A program made the translations under genes and the position numbers. This document shows positions 57,448-64,000 of a DNA stretch of 64,000 bases, in pieces. The notes under the pieces are model-generated. The model did not search any database, had not been told where the DNA came from, and saw only the letters and a program-made list of their open reading frames with translations. Origin of the DNA: Balanoglossus misakiensis (Eukaryota > Hemichordata); the NCBI GenBank assembly GCA_040954595.2, contig CM082579.2, positions 12,648,001 to 12,712,000 on the forward strand. The letters run 5' to 3'. The first letter of the stretch is position 1. The number at the start of each line of letters is the position of its first letter.

Positions 57448-59086
57448 GTGCAGGAGCTTAACCCCAAATTTTGGCATAATTGTGCGCGCAGTTTGGGTTA
57501 AAAGCATGAAACTTGGTACACTTGTGCATTGACCCATGGCGGCCATTTTATGATATGGATCCAAAATGGCAGCGCCCTCTAGTGGCCAGAAACAGACATT
57601 CATACTTTAAAATTGTGCACTTCGAGTTAAAAGCATGAAATTTGGTACAATTATTCATTGACCCATGGCGGACATTTTCCAATATGGATCCCAAAAGACT
57701 GCGCCCTCTAGTGGCTAGAAACTGACATTTACACTTTTCCCCCCATTAATGACACTTTTTGGGCAAGTTTAACACTCAGAGACAGGAATTTGGGTTGTAA
57801 AACATGCTTGCTGCCATACATTCCTTTGAATAATATCCTAATCCTGATGTACATGTATCAGATCAATCTTGTATATTACTAATTAAACGATTTTTTCTTC
57901 GAAATAACAGAACCAGTTGAATACACAAAGTCATGCAAAGGGGTAAGACAACACCTCATCTCCAGAAAGTCAAGGGTTCTCGAGAATACAGGCAGCTCCT
58001 AAAGAACATGTGGTCTGAGAAACCTAGCAAAGCTATATCAAACCAACAGAATCCCAGTGGAAATCAAGTTTGACAACTCTTAATCAAGGCGAAGGAAAGT
58101 GTCAACCTCAGGAAATCAGTTGCAAACGGTCATGCACATGTTTCTGTAGGTGCTTTAGGTCTAGTCTGACAGCGGTGGTCATTGTTACTGTGAAGGAAGA
58201 TGTCATCAAGATTGATCTGATACATGTATATCAGGATTAGGATAATATACACATCAATGTATGGTAGCAAGCATGTTTTACAACCCACATTCCTGTTTCT
58301 GAGTGTTACAAATGACCAAAAAGTGCCATTAATGGGGGAAAGTGTGAATGTCAGTTTCTGGCCACAAGAGGGTGTTGTCATTTTGGATCCATATCATAAA
58401 ATGGCCGCCATGGGTCAATGCATAAGTGTACCAAGTTTCAGGGGTGCGTTCGACGCAAAAAGCGTTTTGTGAATACTTGCGCAGGGCGCTTTTGTACTTT
58501 GTCGCCGTCAATGACCTTTGGCTTTTCAGAGACGGCGTCCGTCAGCAAGAACGTCCCGGTGCGCATACATGGACATGATTCCGGAAGTGCATACCACTTT
58601 TAAACCGTTCTACACAAGACAGTAGCAGCACAATCCATGTGAATTGGTTTATTGATTGAGAAAAAATACAAGCTTTCGCTTGGTAAAACTATCACTACCT
58701 AAATCGACAAATATTCTGCAATTTCTTCGAAAATATGCCCTGCGAGTCGTACTTAGGCTTACATGTCTGCCCTTTTGAATTAATGAGATGTTCGCCACGA
58801 GTTACCTCCGACTTACGCCTTCCATTGTTACAAAATGTTTGGGGAAAAACAATGACAAAAGATCGTTCGGCATGAAAACATTCCCAAACGCTTCGTACGT
58901 CGAACGCACCCCAGGCTTTTAACCTGAAGTGCACGTTTTTTAAGTATGAATGTCTGTTTCTGGCCTCTAAAGGGCGCTGTCATTTTGGATCCATATCAGA
59001 AAATGGCTGCCATGGGTCAACACATAAGTGTACCAAGTTTCATGCTTTTAACCTAAAGTTCACGATTTTTTGGTTAACTGCCCCAC
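57448..59086. mobile_element. TA-flanked element related to the one at 3361, with a nested MITE
   Basis: The ends are GTGCAGGAGCTTAACC on the left and, inverted, GTGGGGCAGTTAACC on the right, with TA at 57446-57447 and 59087-59088. The arms carry lines such as GCATGAAACTTGGTACAC, TTGACCCATGGCGGCCATTT and GCGCCCTCTAGTGGC, present twice in the left arm and twice in the right. The inner parts (for example TGATCTGATACATGTATATC near 58212) also pair inversely, so the whole is close to a palindrome. No gene. It interrupts the integrase relic or abuts its break. Confidence 0.68.
58441..58912. mobile_element. 472-bp MITE (GGGGTGCGTTCGACG ends)
   Basis: GGGGTGCGTTCGACG at 58441 and CGTCGAACGCACCCC ending at 58912 give an exact 15-bp inversion. 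It splits the line ACCAAGTTTCA/TGCTTTTAACC of the host element, whose intact copy is at 59034-59053, so the insertion point is certain. The target duplication is at most 1-2 bp. Confidence 0.82.
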
Positions 59087-59099
59087 TAAAACTATATAG

Positions 59100-59470
59100 C
59101 AAGTCACATCAGAGGAGAATAAAAATGTCATCAAGTACATATAAACAACAAAATGGGCAAATGCACTGATGTCGGAACTGCTGAAGTCGAGAATCAGCTC
59201 TGAACTTATTCAGTAATCTAGTGCTTGGGGTGGAAACTTTAATGCAGAACATACTCTCTCGATATGCAAATATAATTTATTTAAACTCGCTGCCATGCGA
59301 ACATATTACCAGGAACCATCAAAAAGGCAGTCTATATATATATACATGTACACTGAGAAGCCATAGAGACGTGCATGTTCAAGTAGACCTGAATAGTGAT
59401 CTATCGAGCTAAAAAAGAAACCGAAAAGATCCTTTTTTATTTAAAGTACGAGCAAACTTTGTGTGGATTA
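59100..59470. other. No gene recognised
   Basis: AT-rich spacer with a short TATATATATACATGTAC run near 59334. Confidence 0.35.
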
Positions 59471-59477
59471 TCGGTTT

Positions 59478-60250
59478 ATCAATACTTGGTAGAATCGCCA
59501 TTTTTTTCAATGACTTCAGGCATAACTGAAAACATGTGATCGATGTACTCGCTGCACTTCTGTGGTGTCAATGCTGTCCAAAACTTCTTAATTCCAGCTA
59601 TCAACTCCGCTTTGCTTGATGGCTTCATTTTTTGCGTATATGGTGTTTCGAGAGCGACCACATTTTCTCAATTGGGTTCAGATCCTGAAAATGCAAAGAC
59701 GAAAATGTCAACAAGCGTACGTGTTGGGGAATAATCAGGGACGTGCTGACCATGGGCTACAACGAAGGTGGTAAGGAGAGGGTTTACCCTCTTGCCCGAG
59801 CTCATCGTGAGCGTCATTGTCAGCGTAGAGCATATGAGCCGATTTTATTTTAACCACGTACAGTGCAGTATGAATACAGTGTAGTGCCATATGACGGTGC
59901 AAATGTTATGTTCACATATGTACATGCGTCTATTAGTATGCACCACATACTGCAATCAACTGTACGTTATTAAACTTCCCAGAGAACTACAATGAGTTGC
60001 CTACTGGTGATACAGGTGATGATTGCCTGTGATTTATGCCATTGCTGACTATCAACTCCTTTGTTGATCTACTTGTATGTTTCGGATCTGTGGTGGTCAG
60101 GGTACTCAGAATTAATGAAGGGAACCAGGCTTGACTGAAGAATATGTTGATAACCAACACTGTTCATAATTCCCGAGAAAATTACAATACGGGTTGGACC
60201 TTTCCGTGAGATTCCCGCCCACACCATAACCTGCATGAAAAACATAAATA
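59478..60250 (-). pseudogene. Tc1-like transposase fragments with splice-like edges
   Basis: One piece (about 60248-60070) reads VMVWAGISRKGPTRIVIFSG, then GYQHILQSSLVPFIN, the central part of a Tc1/mariner-type DDE domain. A second (about 59690-59480) reads DLNPIEKMWSL and, after a frame shift near 59637, KPSSKAELIAGIKKFW and VIEKNGDSTKY with a stop, the typical Tc1 C-terminus. The link with the second catalytic aspartate (the NDPKH-type region) is absent. The edges look like introns: acceptor TTTTTCATGCAG before the first piece, AA|GTAGAT after it, and TTTGCATTTTCAG before DLNPIE. It may be a decayed exonised copy or chance. No Tc1 TIRs are seen. Confidence 0.6.
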
Positions 60251-60539
60251 TCGTTGGATCGTACAATATTATCGCATGGAGGTGACACATCATTCTACAA
60301 CTTGCACGTTTATTTCAACTCAAACTCACAGTCCATGCCTAATTTCTACCGTGCATGTTTCATTTATATGCAAATATTGCCCCATATTTACTGCCGAAGT
60401 TATTGGTCTTGTCGGTGTGCATGGTTGTATGTTGCTTGCTGGCGTATACTGTGGCTAGCTATTGTTCTGCCAGCCACAGTCGCTTTAGGTTGAGATTGTC
60501 CACTGTTGATGGTGATGGTAGACGATTTGCCGTTTTCTG

Positions 60540-61132
60540 GACCAGACGGAGACACGCATAATCACTGGACCAATATGGCTGCTTCGAACGTGATTTTGCA
60601 GCAGGGCATAAATGCAAAGCTGGGCGTCTTCGGTGTATTCATGGGTGTTTTCGTCATACAAGTGGACAACCTCACCTGACAGCTCTTTTTAAGCTTGACA
60701 TGCAGCTCTTCATTTTCGTGACGATGGTTGTGTAGTTGTTGTTTCAGACTCTGGATCTGCTCCTTGTGACTTGATTGCTGTGACTGTGACATCTGTTGGC
60801 ACTTCGCTTCAGCTTCTTGGTCCGGTGCTGCAGCTCGGCCTTGGTGGATTGAAGCCGGTCTTCAACCTCTTCTAACTGGGTGTTGAGGCTGTCCATCACG
60901 TTCACATGTTCACTGAGCTGGCTAGACAACTGACTGCTTTGGTTAGCCATATCTCTCTGAAGTTCAACAAGTTCCTTGGCGAGACTGTCGGTGACCTCTT
61001 TATAGGTGGCTGCCATATTGGGTGGTGGTACTGGTGGAAGTCGAGCAGCTTGGGTGGACGTTGCTTGTGGAAATTTGAATTCCTCATCCATGAAGGAATC
61101 CAGTAGCAGTTGACCACCTTGTCGATGCTTGA
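60540..61132 (-). pseudogene. Coiled-coil ORF of an unnamed repeated family
   Basis: An exon-like start (acceptor CCAATTTAG near 61133) leads into QGGQLLLDSFMDEEF, a proline patch (LPPVPPPNM), and a long coiled coil (KELVELQRDMANQSSQ, then NTQLEEVEDRLQSTKAEL). A frame change near 60830 is needed to follow the heptads (QIQSLKQQLHNHRHENEEL), and another near 60690 to reach VVHLYDENTHEYTEDAQLC and LLQNHVRSSHIGPVI. The last lines resemble a motif seen at the end of coiled-coil ORFs repeated in invertebrate genomes; I know no function. Confidence 0.45.
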
Positions 61133-61442
61133 CTAAATTGGTTGACTAGTGTAATCTGAAATTGTTAACATGAATACCTCCCTGGCTGGTGCCTTATTAT
61201 GGACAACAGCACTTCTCATCAGCATGGCCAACTGGCAGAACCAATGTACCGTTATAAGTTGCTGCGGTATTATAAGTCGCACCCCTTCTTTGAAAGACTT
61301 GTTTGGGAGGAGATTTTCAGAAAATGGAAACAACAGAACATCCGTATTGTAAGTCGCACCCCCTTTTCAGCACACACTGTCACTCATGAAGCATGGGCAA
61401 CGAGACGAGCCCTTTCCCCACATGTTGACAACTGCTTGGTTG

Positions 61443-63060
61443 TCACAATGGAAAACGGCATCCGTGCCACGACTGTCCCCAAATTATACTTGCAACCATG
61501 ATTGGATACATTTCCTGCCATTCGATGGATGACTGCAAGTCTTTTGGCCATTTAACGTGAAACCATTGTCCCTTGTAGTAGCCGGCGCAACCGATGGATC
61601 CTGCAGCATCTGTGAAGAGCTCGATGTCGTGGGAGGCCGACCATTTTGACTCGAGAAATGATGCAGAACCATTCCAGGATGACAGAAAGTCAAGCCACCA
61701 CCTGATGTCGAGACGGAATCTGTCAGAAAGTGTGATGGTGTCCTCGATGTTCTTGACAGAAGTACTTTGGTCGATCATTGGGCGGAGAAATATGCTGCCA
61801 ACAGGTACACACTTAAAAGCGAAGCTAAGTGTACCGATTAAGATGGGTCCCTGGGATCTTTTTGCTCGTTGCTATGGGCCTTTATAGGACATTACACCCC
61901 GATTTGGACTAAGCCGTTTTCAGAGTCTAACAAGGGGCTGGTAACTAGTTGAAAATCTGCACGATTGTGTGCACACCCCCTGTCCGAGTATGTTTACGGC
62001 AGCTACCGCCCGGCCGTAGGCCGCCACGCTAATACGGCAAAGCAGCGTTCAGCGATAGCGTGCGCGTCCTGTGACCACAGTAACTGGATCGAACGCTAAA
62101 AATCCAATGTTTTGTACACAGAGATTTTGTACCGTTCACGAAAATCCCTAAGGCTTTTTTCATAGGCCACGTACGCCAGTCAAATTTGACCTGCTTGTTG
62201 AGAACGCACTTCCGCACAGTGTGACGGATCATTTTTTCGGTTTTCGTCGTGCTAAGAAGCGATACCGGTGGAAGAGTGCGTCCAAAAACACCCAAAATCG
62301 ATGACTTTTTCAGGTGTGGTACGGGTATGCTGAAATCGTAGGATACAACGATAATATTCGAAAACAAAATCCGTCACGATCTTCCCTGGTTCAAGCAACT
62401 AATGAATACGTATCAAGTTCGTTTTTGAGGTCACGGAATAAAAAGCCTTAGGCTTTTGAAATTTGACCTAGCTAATTTGCATATCAATGGCGTCAGGGGG
62501 CGCGCGCTCACAATCGTGCAGATTTTCGACTAGTTACCAGCCCCTTGTTAGACTCTGAAAACGGCTTAGTCCAAATCGGGGTGTAATGTCCTATAAAGGC
62601 CCATAGCAACGAGCAAAAAGATCCCAGGGACCCATCTTAATGACAGCAACTGCCGTTTGGTACAGGGTGCTTTTGTTAGCCATAGAGGTAATGTCTTCAG
62701 GAGTTCAGATAGCTTGTCGTTTGGCAATCTGATGATCATGTCGTTAGTGTCCAGTTCGATGCCGAGGAAAGTGATGACTGGTGAAGGTCCTTTGATCTTC
62801 TCTTTTGCAATTGATACTCCGAGGTCGTCGCAGACAGAAACCATTTCGTTGGCTAATGGTTGGCACTTGTTTGAGTTTGGGGGCCTGCACCGAGGTAGTC
62901 GTCCAGGTAGTGAAGTGGGTCTTTGGAACTTGCTCTGATGCAGATGATCCAGTGGATGGCTTCTGGTTGAAGAGATACGGTGCAGAGCGGAGGCCGAAAG
63001 TTACAACCCGTTTTGCCCTGTTGGTTGGCTTGTTGTAACGGTCACTCCACCACATGGTCG
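61443..63060 (-). pseudogene. DIRS-like reverse transcriptase / RNase H, frameshifted and split by a MITE
   Basis: Reading from 63060: TFGLRSAPYLFNQ, then after a one-base shift HYLDDYLGAGP, the YxDD catalytic motif, then VITFLGIELDTNDMIIRLP, CTKRQLLSL. After the insertion the RNase H region follows (LDIRWWLDFLSSW, ELFTDAAGSIGCAGY). The GIELDT and W-W-DFL signatures are typical of DIRS/Ngaro reverse transcriptases rather than Ty3. The fragment ends abruptly near 63060, and no tyrosine recombinase is seen within the window. It is a relic. Confidence 0.7.
61842..62636. mobile_element. 795-bp TTAA-flanked MITE inside the DIRS-like relic
   Basis: GATGGGTCCCTGGGATC starts both arms; the TIR runs about 125 bp with about two differences (through CTGGTAACTAGT and ATCTGCACGATTGTG). 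TTAA flanks both sides (61838-61841 and 62637-62640). The reverse-transcriptase frame ends at one TTAA and resumes in phase at the other, so removal of one TTAA plus the element leaves the host frame continuous. GC-rich centre, no gene. Confidence 0.88.
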
Positions 63061-63134
63061 AGGTTAAAAATAGAACTTGGAGAGGTTTCAGTGTGACAAA
63101 GAAAGTAATACAATGTAGTAGGGTTATTTCTTAC

Positions 63135-63236
63135 CAAGATCCTCAAAATTTATTGTACTAAGATCTTGTGTTAGGTTGTGAGGATCTGATTCATGCTGTA
63201 TGAGTGATAGCACTGCTTCAACCTCTGTGTTTCTGC
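63135..63236 (-). CDS. Possible internal exon, 102 nt, phase 1-1
   Basis: The acceptor TTTCTCTGTAAAG precedes the exon and the donor GATCTTG|GTAAGAA ends it. The sense is RNTEVEAVLSLIQHESDPHN, then QDLSTINFEDLG, acidic and open in one frame only. Both edges are strong and the phases are symmetric. No partner exon is in reach: the upstream part would lie beyond 63300 and the next exon below 63060, where the DIRS relic begins. I do not recognise the product. Confidence 0.35.
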
Positions 63237-63299
63237 CTTTACAGAGAAAGATGAAAATGACCTTTGTAACTATTGTAGAACTAAATTGGTTAAATGTAC

Positions 63300-64000
63300 A
63301 CATACACATGACTGAAGATGCCAAACGTTACTAACACAAAATCCATACAGATGGCTCAAGAAGTCAATACATCACGGAGCTTAAAGGGGGCACTTCTCAA
63401 TAAAAGAACAATTTCATGATATTTGCTACTTTGTCACCGTCACTTTGTGTATTTTGTCTGCTAAACATGGCAATTGGGGTCGTTAGAGTCTACGCCAACT
63501 GTTTATTTTGCGCTGTTACTTTTCTCGGAGCACACTCAATATAAAATTGTCACGTATGCCGGTATGGTATGGTGGAATACATATAAACCTACTACACAAT
63601 GATGTCAGTAGGCTTACACACAGTTCCTCCACAAACATAACTAACATATCGGGAAAATCATCATAGATAGTAGAGCGATCGACTAGTGCCCCTGCTTCCA
63701 AGGAGAAAAACGTAACTGTAAGATAGTCACGTGACCATAACCCGCATCCTACAGCTAATCCCCTCATTCACACGTCTGAACAATATGACATTACCGACCG
63801 TCTTTCTTGAGGGACTGTTGCTCCCGAAAGTGTCTAATATGACACGTACGATGTATCCTAAATAGCGAAAAAGAAGAAAAAGCACAACAAGTGACAATTT
63901 CGAGGAATTTACTTGGAATTTGAAGTATCACAGAGAGGTGTTCATGAAGCCTAAAAGATGCCAACTGATACAGCCGGAACGCAGGTTGCTCTCATAGAGG
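63300..64000. other. No gene recognised
   Basis: Mixed sequence to the window edge. Short open frames lack motifs. Confidence 0.35.

Overview
The window looks like about 64 kb of AT-rich nuclear DNA from a marine invertebrate. I cannot name the species; the mix of element families fits a lancelet, hemichordate, mollusc or similar animal. The reasons are split genes with GT..AG introns, no operons, a dense layer of nested DNA transposons with terminal inverted repeats (TIRs), a long minisatellite array, and DIRS-like, Ty3-like and Tc1-like relics. I recognise no rRNA, tRNA, CRISPR array or bacterial gene. Host genes are nearly absent: a few exon-like pieces (35695, 37.9-40.2 kb, 49.6-50.3 kb, 63135) are the only candidates.

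Layout. 0.7-1.9 kb: broken exons of an unnamed invertebrate ORF family. 2.2-3.3 kb and 3.4-6.0 kb: two TIR elements without intact genes. 5971-13413: a 7.4 kb TIR element carrying one large minus-strand gene (three exons, one in-frame TAG), inserted into the first bases of another transposon end. 15378-22945: an element with TAGTCC termini and long subterminal repeats around a decayed gene of about 1,420 codons that ends in a FEN1/PIN-like nuclease region. 24331-28697: a 4.4 kb near-palindrome with the same TAGTCC termini and the same GGGGTAGGGG-bearing subterminal repeats, holding two opposed copies of a related N-terminal coding region. 29-34 kb: a minisatellite with a period near 120 bp, interrupted by a TTAA-flanked element. 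41008-48593: an almost complete ISL2EU-type transposon with a THAP-DDE transposase on the plus strand and a SAP-SWIM-YqaJ-PHD protein on the minus strand, long TIRs, and a smaller element nested in the right TIR. 49.6-50.3 kb: a duplicated coiled-coil exon. 50387-52177: a TTAA-flanked element carrying a THAP-like start and a P2X7-ballast-like cysteine domain. 54-64 kb: small nested elements, a Ty3-like integrase relic, a Tc1-like relic, a coiled-coil ORF, and a DIRS-like reverse transcriptase/RNase H split by a TTAA element.

How the parts work together. In the ISL2EU element the two divergent-function genes face each other between the TIRs: transposase (cut and join) and a YqaJ-type nuclease partner, now damaged. 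In the TAGTCC family the subterminal repeats are good candidates for binding sites of the large zinc-module/nuclease protein; the palindromic copy would be a non-autonomous relative. The 7.4 kb element pairs short TIRs with one unrecognised protein. Nesting gives a relative order of insertion at several places.

All calls come from reading the sequence by eye. Exon boundaries rest on splice consensus and phase only, and family names rest on motif memory rather than on searches.
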